Assembly (NCBI GenBank): GCA_003499955.1
Contig: DNRP01000072.1
Coordinates: 1-8,465, forward strand
Source: Cyanobacteria bacterium UBA9971
GTDB taxonomy: Bacteria > Cyanobacteriota > Vampirovibrionia > Gastranaerophilales > UBA9971
Direction of reading: 5' to 3'
DNA length: 8,465 nucleotides
Made by a program: the position numbers and the translations under genes. The notes below the pieces were generated by a model. It saw nothing but the letters and a program-made list of their open reading frames with translations, made no database searches and was not told the origin of the DNA. Each line of letters opens with the position of its first letter. The stretch's first letter is position 1. Below, in pieces: positions 1-7,236 of the stretch.

Positions 1-6
1 TAAAAA

Positions 7-777
7 ATGGAAAATATTACAGTATTTTGTGATTTTGACGGGACTATAACAAAAAAGGATACTGTAGACCATTTTTTAAGTGTTTTTGCCGATAATAAGT
101 GGTTAGAGTCTGAAAAACTCTGGAAAAACGGAAAAATCGGCTCAAAAGAATGCTTAATCAGGCAGTTTGCATGTATAAATTATATTTCGGAAAATCAATT
201 GGACAATTTTACTGAAAACATTGAAATTGATGATTATTTTATAAATTTTATTGAAATTTTAAATATTTTTGAGAATTTAAATCAGAAAAAAATAAAGAAT
301 GAGTTTAAACCCTCCAAGCCGGCGAAGCCGTCTTTCGGGTTTTTCACTCCCGCTTCGCAAACAAATTTTTATATAGTAAGTGACGGTTTTGATTTTTTTA
401 TCAACAGTACTTTGAAAAAATACGGCATTAAAAAATTTGTTAAAGTTTTTTCAAATAAATTAAATTTTAATAAAGGCAAATTAACTCTCGATTTTCCTTT
501 TTATAACTCGAATTGCAAAAAAAAATCCGGGTTATGCAAATGTGAAATTATAAAGAAACTAAAAAAAGAAAGGCGGGTTTTATACATAGGCGACGGGGCT
601 TCGGATATTTGCGCGTCAGGTCTTGCGGATATATTGTTTGCAAAGGATTCGCTTGCGGAATATTGCGATGAAAACAACATTAATCATATAAAATTTGAAA
701 CATTTAAAGATATCTGTGAGTATTTATATTTGAATTTAGGAGAAAAATTGGATGTTAAAAACGAAATGCTTGTCTGA
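7..777 (+). CDS. MtnX-like HAD-family phosphatase with in-frame repeat insertion
   Basis: This is a haloacid dehalogenase-superfamily phosphatase, most like MtnX, the methionine-salvage 2-hydroxy-3-keto-5-methylthiopentenyl-1-phosphate phosphatase. Motif I is DFDGT at residues 9-13 (nucleophile Asp9, acid/base Asp11). Motif II is the Ser of VSDG (Ser125), and motif IV is GDGASD (195-200). The Cys-rich stretch around residues 170-179 and the tail FAKDSL...CDENNINH also resemble MtnX. No other methionine-salvage gene is visible, so the substrate is uncertain. At 256 aa it is longer than usual because residues about 97-119 (KPSKPAKPSFGFF and flanks) form a low-complexity, Pro/Lys-rich insert just before motif II, encoded by GC-rich palindromic DNA. 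The reading frame stays open, so the gene is probably still translated. The ATG is 6 nt from the window edge, so its ribosome site is not visible. Its end overlaps the aminotransferase start by 26 nt, suggesting an operon. Confidence 0.85.
   Translation: MENITVFCDFDGTITKKDTVDHFLSVFADNKWLESEKLWKNGKIGSKECLIRQFACINYISENQLDNFTENIEIDDYFINFIEILNIFENLNQKKIKNEFKPSKPAKPSFGFFTPASQTNFYIVSDGFDFFINSTLKKYGIKKFVKVFSNKLNFNKGKLTLDFPFYNSNCKKKSGLCKCEIIKKLKKERRVLYIGDGASDICASGLADILFAKDSLAEYCDENNINHIKFETFKDICEYLYLNLGEKLDVKNEMLV
295..363 (+). repeat. GC-rich palindromic element inserted in frame in the phosphatase gene
   Basis: This 69-bp stretch is much richer in G+C than the surrounding gene and can fold into a hairpin. 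AAACCC (307-312) pairs with GGGTTT (337-342), AAG (316-318) with CTT (332-334), and CGGC (320-323) with GCCG (327-330) around a GAA loop. GAGT at 301-304 and ACTC at 346-349 extend the symmetry. GCGAAGC (322-328) can alternatively pair with GCTTCGC (352-358). It encodes about 23 residues without counterpart in the MtnX-like fold as I know it. The boundaries are estimated from where family similarity stops and resumes. The arrangement resembles protein-coding palindromic elements such as those of Rickettsia, but no relationship is claimed. Confidence 0.6.
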
Positions 778-2134
778 TACAGAAATCAGGGAAATTGACA
801 ATAAATATTCTTCGTTTGGGGATACTGTGCATTATTCACCGCAGCCAAAGATTTTTAAGGAATGTGAAGGTTCTTTTGTCTATGATACAAATGATATTCC
901 TTATCTTGATATTCAAATGTGGTATTCTGCCTCAAATTTTGGATATAAAAACAAGAGAATATCAACGGCTTTAAAAGACCAGATTGATACAATGCCGCAA
1001 ATTGCGCCGCAGTTTCTGTATGATTATAAGGTTTTGCTGGCTCAAAAAATTTGTGAGGCAAATTATAACAGGTTTGGGGTTGAAGGACGCACGCATTTTA
1101 ATGTAGGCGGCTCTCAGGCAGTCGAAGATGCATTGAAGCTTGTCAGAAATTCCGCGAAAAAAAATCTTATGTTTGCTTTTATGGGCGGTTATCATGGCAG
1201 AACTTTAGGCGCGTCAGCTATAACATCAAGTTACAGATACAGAAGACGCTTTGGACACTTCTCCGATCGCGCTCATTTTATACCTTATCCTTATTGTTTC
1301 AGATGTTTTTACGGTAAAAATTGCGAAGATTGTAATTTCTATTGTCTTAGCCAGTTTGAAAAAATGTTCGAGACAGAATATAACTCTTTCTGGGATAACA
1401 AAACCAATGAAACAGAGTTTATAGCTTTCTTTGCAGAAGCAATACAGGGAACAGGCGGATACGTAATACCTCCTAAAGGATATTTTGAAAGATTTAAGGC
1501 TATTCTTGACAGATATAATATTTTGCTTGTAGATGACGAAGTCCAAATGGGTTTCTACAGAACAGGAAAGCTTTGGGCGATGGAGCATTTCAATGTAAAA
1601 CCCGATGTTGTGGTCTTTGGAAAGTCATTAACAAATGGAATGAATCCTTTATCGGGTTTGTGGGCAAAGGAAGAGCTTATTAATCCGGAGATATTCCCAC
1701 CCGGTTCTACTCATTCAACTTTTTCATCAAATCCTCTTGGTACCAGAGCAGGTTATGAAGTAATGAGCATACTTGAAGAGATTGACCATGAAAAGCTGGT
1801 AGCTGAGCAGGGAAGAAAATTTCTTGACGGATTGGAGCATTTAAAGCAACGACATAAAAATATCGGCAATGTAGGCGGAATTGGTCTTGCTTTAAGGCTT
1901 GAAATTTGTGAAAATGACGGCTATACGCCAAGCAAGGAGTTGACAGACAATATAGTTGAGGAAGGCTTAAAAGGAAACCTTGAATATAACGGTAAAAAAT
2001 GCGGCTTAGTGCTTGATGTTGGCGGTTATTACAAAAACGTGCTTACTATTGCGCCTTCTTTGTATATTACTGACGTCGAAATCAACATGGCCATTGATTT
2101 GTTAGACCAATTGTTTACGAGATTTGAAGAATGA
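752..2134 (+). CDS. Class III PLP-dependent aminotransferase
   Basis: This is a fold-type I, class III (omega-amino-acid type) aminotransferase of 460 aa, a normal length for the family. GGS at 119-121 forms the cofactor phosphate-binding turn and GGYHGRT (145-151) stacks on the pyridoxal ring. VDDEVQMGF (260-268) holds the Asp that contacts the ring nitrogen. Lys291 in FGKSLTNG is the predicted Schiff-base lysine, and THSTFSSNP (320-328) is the usual phosphate-contacting loop. Residues 182-198 contain five cysteines (182, 185, 191, 194, 198); related 4-aminobutyrate-type enzymes carry a similar Cys-containing insert. The substrate cannot be assigned from sequence. The ATG follows an AGGAG site (738-742) by 9 nt and lies inside the end of the phosphatase gene, consistent with translational coupling. 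A 104-bp palindromic repeat follows the stop codon. Confidence 0.9.
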   Translation: MLKTKCLSDTEIREIDNKYSSFGDTVHYSPQPKIFKECEGSFVYDTNDIPYLDIQMWYSASNFGYKNKRISTALKDQIDTMPQIAPQFLYDYKVLLAQKICEANYNRFGVEGRTHFNVGGSQAVEDALKLVRNSAKKNLMFAFMGGYHGRTLGASAITSSYRYRRRFGHFSDRAHFIPYPYCFRCFYGKNCEDCNFYCLSQFEKMFETEYNSFWDNKTNETEFIAFFAEAIQGTGGYVIPPKGYFERFKAILDRYNILLVDDEVQMGFYRTGKLWAMEHFNVKPDVVVFGKSLTNGMNPLSGLWAKEELINPEIFPPGSTHSTFSSNPLGTRAGYEVMSILEEIDHEKLVAEQGRKFLDGLEHLKQRHKNIGNVGGIGLALRLEICENDGYTPSKELTDNIVEEGLKGNLEYNGKKCGLVLDVGGYYKNVLTIAPSLYITDVEINMAIDLLDQLFTRFEE

Positions 2135-2173
2135 TGATTATTTGTATTCGATTTTGTTATTTCAAAATTTTTC

Positions 2174-2277
2174 TGTCATCCTGAGGCAAAGCCGAAGGAT
2201 CTATCCCTTTTGGAATTATAACCATATTTATAATCTGGACAGATTCTTCGCTTCACTTCGTTTTGCTCAGAATGACA
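2174..2277. repeat. Intergenic palindromic repeat (TGTCATCCTGAG type)
   Basis: This 104-bp imperfect inverted repeat lies between the aminotransferase and the hydrolase. The ends TGTCATCCTGAG (2174-2185) and CTCAGAATGACA (2266-2277) are inverted copies with one mismatch. A second arm pair continues inward: CGAAGGATCTATCC on the left matches the complement of the right-hand ATCTGGACAGATTCTTCG region, with extra bases in the right arm. The RNA would form a long interrupted hairpin. Similar TGTCAT(T/C)...GAAGGATCT repeats are widespread in unrelated bacterial genomes. It lies within a run of co-directional genes and could reduce read-through or stabilise the upstream message; this is inference. 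A short ORF running through it is a by-product of the repeat. Confidence 0.85.
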
Positions 2278-2330
2278 TTTTTACTTCCTTAACCATGAAA
2301 CAGAATGAGGATTAAAATTTTAACTTTAAT

Positions 2331-3146
2331 ATGGATTTTGAATTTAAAAATGAGAATAATCAAAGGGCTGTCTTATTACTGCATGGAATGACAGGCAGTC
2401 CTTTTGAGATGAAACAATACGGAAAAAACTTACACAGAGCAGGTTTTGATGTATATTGTCCCTGTCTTCCCGGCCATGGAAAAGATCTTTTGAATGTAAA
2501 AAAAATAAAATGGCAGGACTGGTTTAATTTTGCTGAGAAAAAATATAACGAGTTAAAACAGTCTTATTCAGAAGTTTATCTTGGCGGTATTTGCATGGGG
2601 GCAGTTCTTGCGCTGGCTATCTCCGAAAAACATAAAGATGTTTCAGGTATTATCGCTATTTCAACAACGCTTTTTCTTGACGGATGGACGATACCCTGGT
2701 ACAGTTTTTTGTTTCCCTTAGGTTTGCATACTATTTTGAGATTTTATTATTCGTTTCCCGAGCAGGAGCCTTACGGAATTAAAAACGAAACTGTTCGCAG
2801 GAAAATTAGCGCGCTCTTGAAAGAAAATACTGTCGCCCTGAATTATATCCCGATGACCTGTGTTTATGAGCTTTTGGAGATGTCCAAGCAGGTAAGAAAA
2901 TATATTAAAGACATTAATCAGCCTATTTTAATCATGCATTCAAACAGAGACGATTTAACCAGTTTAAAAAGCGCTGATTTCGTTTATAAACATATTTCTT
3001 CCTCGATTAAAGATTATATTATTTTAAAAAACAGTTATCATTTAATCACAATGGACAATGATAAAGACTTTGCGGTACAAAAATCCGTCGAATTTCTGAA
3101 TAGTATTTCGATTTTAAACAATTCTCGAATTGAACAGGTGTGCTAA
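2331..3146 (+). CDS. Est30-like alpha/beta hydrolase with Cys nucleophile
   Basis: This is an alpha/beta-fold serine-hydrolase homologue of 271 aa, closest in layout to Est30-type carboxylesterases and monoacylglycerol lipases. LLLHGMTGSPFEM (15-27) supplies the HG oxyanion-hole loop. The nucleophile elbow reads GGICMG (85-90), so position 88 is Cys (codon TGC) where the family has Ser in G-x-S-x-G. The acid is probably Asp207 in HSNRDDLTS, and the base is His237 in NSYHLITMDNDKD, matching the SGHVITLD-like motif of Est30. No signal peptide or membrane segment is seen, so it should be cytoplasmic. Likely chemistry is hydrolysis or acyl transfer on an ester or thioester; the substrate is unknown. 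In-frame stop TAA at 2313-2315 limits upstream starts. No strong ribosome site precedes the ATG (GAGG is about 20 nt away). The small membrane protein gene starts 4 nt after its stop. Confidence 0.85.
   Translation: MDFEFKNENNQRAVLLLHGMTGSPFEMKQYGKNLHRAGFDVYCPCLPGHGKDLLNVKKIKWQDWFNFAEKKYNELKQSYSEVYLGGICMGAVLALAISEKHKDVSGIIAISTTLFLDGWTIPWYSFLFPLGLHTILRFYYSFPEQEPYGIKNETVRRKISALLKENTVALNYIPMTCVYELLEMSKQVRKYIKDINQPILIMHSNRDDLTSLKSADFVYKHISSSIKDYIILKNSYHLITMDNDKDFAVQKSVEFLNSISILNNSRIEQVC
3136..3140 (+). promoter_or_regulatory. Ribosome-binding site deciding the start of the small membrane protein
   Basis: AGGTG lies 10 nt before the ATG at 3151, inside the last codons of the hydrolase gene. It supports 3151 rather than the in-frame TTG at 3130 as the true start. 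Confidence 0.5.
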
Positions 3147-3150
3147 AACA

Positions 3151-3510
3151 ATGAAATCAGTTATTTATTCCTTAATTTCTTTTTTAATCTTAAACTTAAG
3201 CCTAATTACGGCTTTTATTGCGGGAAAATCAATTTTCAAAAAAGAAAATATAAATTTAAGCTCTAATTATTCTATTTTTCTCTCTGTTTTGCTTATTTTT
3301 TATTTTGTATCAATTTTAGTTTTCAATTTATTTTCTTTTAATACAAAATTTTTTTGGCAAGGCTTAATTTTATTGCCGTTTTTATTTATACCGTTTTTTA
3401 TCGGACGGATTTCAAAATACGAAAAAATAAATTTTTACACGAACATGCAGATTTTAACTCTGGTTATAAGCTTTTTAGCCGGAGTTTTAATGATTTTTGG
3501 AATTAATTAG
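3151..3510 (+). CDS. Small integral membrane protein, unknown function
   Basis: I do not recognise a family. The 119-aa product is very hydrophobic, with about four predicted membrane segments: near residues 4-24, 42-63, 70-87 and 98-118. They are separated by short loops holding Lys/Glu/Asn. It has no obvious catalytic motif. The ATG at 3151 is chosen over an upstream in-frame TTG (3130) because AGGTG stands 10 nt before it and because it begins 4 nt after the hydrolase stop, giving a tight operon junction. Its TAG (3508-3510) overlaps the TAA of the convergent DUF4013-like gene (3507-3509), leaving no room for an intergenic terminator. Confidence 0.7.
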   Translation: MKSVIYSLISFLILNLSLITAFIAGKSIFKKENINLSSNYSIFLSVLLIFYFVSILVFNLFSFNTKFFWQGLILLPFLFIPFFIGRISKYEKINFYTNMQILTLVISFLAGVLMIFGIN

Positions 3511-4217
3511 AAATGGCTCTCAAATTCTGTTCTTACCTGTCTAAACACTTTTGCATAGAGTGAAAAATAAACAATTATCGCATATACAATAAAAAATCCG
3601 TAAACGAAATTGCTATAAGCCTGTCCGAAAAATATAATACAAGCCCAACCAACCATCCCAATTATAAAAACATATCCAATCATATAAAAAGCCGCTATTA
3701 AATAATTAAGCCAACAATTTGTTGCTATTTCCGCTATACTGGGGAATTTCAAAGCTTCTATCGGATTGAAGTTTTCTGAAAATATTCCCATTGACACTGC
3801 ATGAAACATTAGAAGCCAGTAAAAAAACCATATAATAGCTATTATTGAGGCAATATTTCGAGAATCAGGCACATTTTGAACAATAAGCCATAAAACAAAC
3901 AATACCGCAGTAAGTAAAGCTATACATGCAAGAGAAAAAATCATTCCTTTTATTCCGATAAAAAAATTATTTATAAAATTCCATTTCGGAAAATCATTAT
4001 CGTCTTCCTCAACTTCATGCTGAAAAATTGCCCATAAATAACCGTTGGAAATAATAAATGCAAGCCCGAGCGCGATTTTGAAAATTATGCTTTCTATACC
4101 AAGAAAGTTTGCTGATAAAATTGCGGGTAAAAACAGCAAAAATAAATTAAAAGTAAGTATTAAAATAATTTTAAGCTTTAAAGGCTTGGTTAAAACTCCG
4201 ATAAAACTAATATTCAT
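3507..4217 (-). CDS. DUF4013-like multi-pass membrane protein
   Basis: This 236-aa protein has six or so hydrophobic segments, starting with one at about residues 17-35 and ending with one near 200-220, and a short basic C-terminus (FRQVRTEFESHF). The acidic-aromatic stretch EEDDNDFPKWNFINNFFIGIKG after the second segment matches the pattern I associate with DUF4013, a family of uncharacterised prokaryotic membrane proteins in which an acidic, Pro-Trp loop precedes a further membrane helix. The function is unknown. On the minus strand the ATG is preceded by a G-rich GGGTGTGAG but not by a strong canonical site. The gene ends convergently with, and overlaps by 3-4 nt, the small membrane protein gene on the other strand. 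It diverges from the cytidylyltransferase fusion gene. Confidence 0.75.
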   Translation of the reverse strand: MNISFIGVLTKPLKLKIILILTFNLFLLFLPAILSANFLGIESIIFKIALGLAFIISNGYLWAIFQHEVEEDDNDFPKWNFINNFFIGIKGMIFSLACIALLTAVLFVLWLIVQNVPDSRNIASIIAIIWFFYWLLMFHAVSMGIFSENFNPIEALKFPSIAEIATNCWLNYLIAAFYMIGYVFIIGMVGWACIIFFGQAYSNFVYGFFIVYAIIVYFSLYAKVFRQVRTEFESHF

Positions 4218-4278
4218 AAACTCACACCCATCTTTTGTAAACCAAAGTATACAATATAAACTTAAACCTATATATAAA

Positions 4279-4310
4279 ATTCATTTTAAATTATTATTTA
4301 AGAAATGAAT
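4279..4310. repeat. AT-rich inverted repeat in a divergent intergenic region
   Basis: ATTCATTTTAAAT (4279-4291) pairs with ATTTAAGAAATGAAT (4296-4310) over 13 bp, with a two-base bulge and a TATT loop. It lies between the divergent DUF4013-like and cytidylyltransferase genes, about 30 nt before the latter's start. It could be an operator or an mRNA leader hairpin, but very AT-rich DNA yields such symmetry by chance. I saw no convincing -35/-10 pair for either gene in 4218-4339. Confidence 0.35.
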
Positions 4311-4339
4311 AGTCCTTTTTCTGAAAATACGAAATAATA

Positions 4340-5656
4340 ATGAGAAATAATAACAAAATAGCAGCGTTTTTACCTGTTAAAGCTAAAAGCGAAAGAATAA
4401 AAAATAAAAATTTAAGACTGCTCGCAGGAAAACCTCTTTTTCTTCACACTCTTGAAAAGCTTGTCGGCTGTGATTTTATAGACGAAGTTTTTCTGGATTC
4501 AGAGAGTGAAGAAGTTTTTGATATGGCTTCAAATACCAATTTTATAAGATTTAAGCGTGATGAAAAACTTGCAAATAATTCAACAGACGGAAATAAGCTT
4601 TTTTTAAACGAAATAAAAGCCACGGATGCTGATATATGTATTCAAATTCTTTGCACAAGTCCTTTTATAGAACCGGAAACAATTAAAAAAGGTGTGGAAA
4701 TCCTTGCAAACAGTGAAGAATATGATTCTGTCGTACTTGTAAAAAAAGAAAAACTTTATACATGGGATTCTATAGATATAAAGCCGAATTATGACATTGA
4801 AAACATCCCGAACAGTTTTAATCTTGAGGATACGGTCATAGAAACAATGGGACTTTATATAATAAGGAGAGATGCGGCGCTTAAAACAGGCAGAAGAATA
4901 GGAAAAAAGCCGTATTTGCTTGAAGCTGCATCCTTAGAAGCGATAGATATTAATTATATTCAAGACTTTGAGTTGGCAGAGCTTGTCATGAAAGGCAAAA
5001 AAGAAAAAGAAATCTTGTTTTTCAGGCAGTTGTCATCAAAAATAAACAGTTCAATGATTTCTGATACTTTAGAGGAATTAAATATTAAAAATAAAGTTAT
5101 AATCGGTCTTGATTTGAATTTGAAGGACAAAAAGCTTTTGGGCAGGGCGAAAACACTTAAGATAAAAGAAAAAACAGATTCTTCTGCCGGAAAAAATATT
5201 TATGAAGCCCTTAATTCTTATGAAACAATAACTTCAGGGGATATTATTGTTGTAGAAAATGAATTGTCTAAATTTGCGTATTTTGGTAACTTAAATGCAA
5301 GTCTTGCTATAAGAAGCGGGGCTGTGGGAGCAATTATCGGCGGCAAAACCAGAGATTCTTCGGAAATTAAACATCTAGATTTCCCTGTTTTTTCGGAAGG
5401 TTTTACCTGTAAAGACATTAAAAACAAGGGGCAGGTTGATTCTATAAACAAAAAAATCTCCATAAAAGGCGTGGAAATTTGTCCTGATGATTTAATTTTT
5501 GCGGATAACGAGGGTATAGTTGTAATTCCGAAAAAATTTGAGAGTTTAGTTTTTGAAAAATGTCTTAAAATTTTGGAGAGGGAAAATGAAATTATTTTGG
5601 ATATTACAAAAAAAGAAAAAATTTCTCTTATAAGGCAGAAATTTGGGGATTTTTAA
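4340..5656 (+). CDS. Cytidylyltransferase-RraA-like fusion protein
   Basis: The protein has two domains in 438 aa. Residues about 5-225 form an acylneuraminate/CMP-sugar cytidylyltransferase domain of the NeuA type. LPVKAKSERIKNKNL (11-25) is the CTP-binding signature, GKPLFLHTLE (30-39) follows it, and IDINYIQDFELAE (202-214) is the C-terminal metal-binding region. Residues about 229-435 form a complete RraA/HMG-aldolase-like domain. It begins LSSKINSSMISDTLEELNI, continues with GNLNASLAIRSGAVGAIIGGKTRD (Gly316 to Arg338-Asp339), and keeps the acidic Glu342 that separates catalytic class II pyruvate aldolases from RraA itself. In such aldolases Arg and Asp bind the pyruvate enolate and the metal. 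The product should therefore activate a keto sugar acid with CTP and may cleave, form or decarboxylate a pyruvoyl compound; the substrate is unknown. No strong ribosome site precedes the ATG. A hairpin follows the stop. Confidence 0.82.
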   Translation: MRNNNKIAAFLPVKAKSERIKNKNLRLLAGKPLFLHTLEKLVGCDFIDEVFLDSESEEVFDMASNTNFIRFKRDEKLANNSTDGNKLFLNEIKATDADICIQILCTSPFIEPETIKKGVEILANSEEYDSVVLVKKEKLYTWDSIDIKPNYDIENIPNSFNLEDTVIETMGLYIIRRDAALKTGRRIGKKPYLLEAASLEAIDINYIQDFELAELVMKGKKEKEILFFRQLSSKINSSMISDTLEELNIKNKVIIGLDLNLKDKKLLGRAKTLKIKEKTDSSAGKNIYEALNSYETITSGDIIVVENELSKFAYFGNLNASLAIRSGAVGAIIGGKTRDSSEIKHLDFPVFSEGFTCKDIKNKGQVDSINKKISIKGVEICPDDLIFADNEGIVVIPKKFESLVFEKCLKILERENEIILDITKKEKISLIRQKFGDF

Positions 5657-5662
5657 GACACA

Positions 5663-5693
5663 AAGAAGACAGGCGTTTTGCGCCTGTCTTCTT
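5663..5693. terminator. Hairpin between convergent genes, probable bidirectional terminator
   Basis: AAGAAGACAGGCG (5663-5675) and CGCCTGTCTTCTT (5681-5693) form a perfect 13-bp stem with a TTTTG loop. It lies 6 nt past the fusion gene stop and 14 nt past the tsf stop. Position and stem strength suit a shared terminator. The bases after the stem on the plus strand are A-rich rather than T-rich, so the U-tract is atypical: only the CTTCTT in the stem itself, and TGTGTCTT on the minus strand, supply T residues. Confidence 0.7.
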
Positions 5694-5707
5694 AAAAAAT
5701 ATTAATT

Positions 5708-6361
5708 TTACTTCATTTGGTTCATAACTTCTTCAACAAAGTTATCGTTTCTTTTTTCGATGCCTTCGCCGAGTACGTATCTGGTGAATCTTCTTACTGT
5801 GATTTTTTCACCGATTTTAGCAATTTTTTCTTTAATTAATTCTTCGATTTTTATACTTGGATCTTTTACAAAAGGTTGTTCCATTAAGCATTTTTCAGCC
5901 ATTAACTTGTCAACTCTTCCTGTAACGATTTTTTCAACGATATTTTCAGGTTTGCCTTGAAGGTCTTCTTTTCCTGATTCGATTCTTCTTTCTTCTTCAA
6001 CAACAGAAGCAGGAATTTCATCTCTGGAAACAAATTCAGGTGCGGGCATTGTACCTGCAATATGCATGCAAATATCTTTAACTAACTGCTGGAATTCTTC
6101 GTTTTTTGCAACAAAATCTGTTTCGCAATTAACTTCAACCATTACGCCAATTTTTCCATTGTGAATATAGGAGCCTACCAACCCTTCAGAAGCTATACGT
6201 CCCATTTTCTTTTCAGCAGAAGCTATTCCTTTTTGTCTTAAAAGTTCTGCAGCTTTATTTATATCGCCGTTTGTTTCAATAAGGGTTTTTTTAGCGTCCA
6301 TAATACCGGCGCCTGTTTTATCTCTAAGCTCTTTTACTTGAGCAGCTGTTATAGTAGTCAT
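5708..6361 (-). CDS. tsf: Translation elongation factor Ts
   Basis: EF-Ts is the guanine-nucleotide exchange factor that recycles EF-Tu-GDP in the cytoplasm. The N-terminal UBA-like domain is present ([16 protein letters not shown], then [12 protein letters not shown] near 41-52). It is followed by the EF-Tu-contacting signature [12 protein letters not shown] (79-90), whose TDFV residues are typical. At 217 aa it is the short form, as in cyanobacteria and many Gram-positives, and lacks the extended second core subdomain and coiled coil of the 283-aa E. coli protein. A strong GGAGG (complement of 6367-6371) sits 5 nt before the ATG. It lies 44 nt downstream of rpsB in the near-universal rpsB-tsf operon. 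A strong hairpin follows its stop codon, so genes such as pyrH or frr are not in this transcript. Confidence 0.97.
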   Translation of the reverse strand: MTTITAAQVKELRDKTGAGIMDAKKTLIETNGDINKAAELLRQKGIASAEKKMGRIASEGLVGSYIHNGKIGVMVEVNCETDFVAKNEEFQQLVKDICMHIAGTMPAPEFVSRDEIPASVVEEERRIESGKEDLQGKPENIVEKIVTGRVDKLMAEKCLMEQPFVKDPSIKIEELIKEKIAKIGEKITVRRFTRYVLGEGIEKRNDNFVEEVMNQMK

Positions 6362-6405
6362 TTTTTCCTCCGATTAAGTTCATTACAGAAGCATTTGAAT
6401 AAGAA

Positions 6406-7236
6406 TTATTCTTTTTCCGCTTCAAGTTCTTCGATTACTTCTTCAAGACCTTCAACTTTGACTTTAAGGTCTTCTTCCGTTACTCCCGCATCCGCAGGTT
6501 TTACTTCTTCAACTTTTTCAACGGTTTCTTCCTGGGTAACTCCGGCGCTTTCTCTGAGTGCTTTTCCTTCAAGAACCGCATCGGCAATTTTTCCGGCGAT
6601 CAATTTGATTGCTCTTATTGCATCATCATTTCCGGGAATTACATAATTGATATCTTCAGGATCACAGTTTGTATCAACAAGACCAATGATAGGAATATTC
6701 AGTTTATTAGCTTCTTTTATAGCAATAAGTTCTCTTTTTTGGTCAATTATAAATAATAAATCAGGCATGCCTTTCATTTTTTTGACACCGCCTAAAGATT
6801 TATTAAGTTTTGCGATTTGTCTTGTCATAACAGCGACTTCTTTTTTTGGAAGTCTGTCGAAGTGACCGCTGTCTCTTAATTCTTCAAGTTCGTTAAGTTT
6901 TTTGATTCTTGTTCTGATTGTTTCAAAGTTTGTTAAAGTTCCGCCCAACCAGCGTCTGCTTATATAAAAAGAATTACATCTGGTGGCTTCCTGTTCTATG
7001 ATTTCGGTTGCCTGTTTTTTTGTTCCTACAAAAACTACGTTTTTACCTTTTGAAGCGATTTCTCTGGCTGCTTCATAAGCTTTATCAAGCATTGTAGTTG
7101 TTTGTTGGAGGTTTATAATATAAATACCGTTTCTTTCACCGTAAATATATTTTTTCATTTTCGGGTTCCAGCGTTGTGTTTGGTGACCGAAGTGAACACC
7201 TGCTTCTAAAAGTTCCAACATTGTGCAAACTGACAT
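6406..7236 (-). CDS. rpsB: 30S ribosomal protein S2
   Basis: S2 is an essential late-assembling protein of the small ribosomal subunit. The start [19 protein letters not shown] and the following [27 protein letters not shown] are diagnostic. The core continues through [23 protein letters not shown] and [10 protein letters not shown] to [20 protein letters not shown] sequence and the conserved [11 protein letters not shown]. The 276-aa length includes a C-terminal acidic tail of about 45 residues, rich in Glu, Val and Lys, beyond the conserved core; such tails occur in several phyla. AGGAG (complement of 7243-7247) lies 6 nt upstream of the ATG. It leads the rpsB-tsf operon. I could not identify its promoter with confidence. 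S2 commonly represses its own operon through the leader RNA, but no known leader structure was recognised here. Confidence 0.97.
   Translation of the reverse strand: MSVCTMLELLEAGVHFGHQTQRWNPKMKKYIYGERNGIYIINLQQTTTMLDKAYEAAREIASKGKNVVFVGTKKQATEIIEQEATRCNSFYISRRWLGGTLTNFETIRTRIKKLNELEELRDSGHFDRLPKKEVAVMTRQIAKLNKSLGGVKKMKGMPDLLFIIDQKRELIAIKEANKLNIPIIGLVDTNCDPEDINYVIPGNDDAIRAIKLIAGKIADAVLEGKALRESAGVTQEETVEKVEEVKPADAGVTEEDLKVKVEGLEEVIEELEAEKE

Noticed and set aside
2124..2315. 63-aa ORF after the aminotransferase
   Set aside because: It overlaps the aminotransferase end and then translates the palindromic repeat (ILRQSRR...ASLRFAQNDI); there is no ribosome site or family signal.
4045..4308. 87-aa plus-strand ORF over the start of the DUF4013-like gene
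   Set aside because: It is antisense to a better-supported membrane-protein gene and has no recognisable domain.
6338..6646. 102-aa Ser/Thr-rich plus-strand ORF across the rpsB-tsf junction
   Set aside because: It is the antisense reading of the Glu/Lys-rich S2 tail and the start of EF-Ts.
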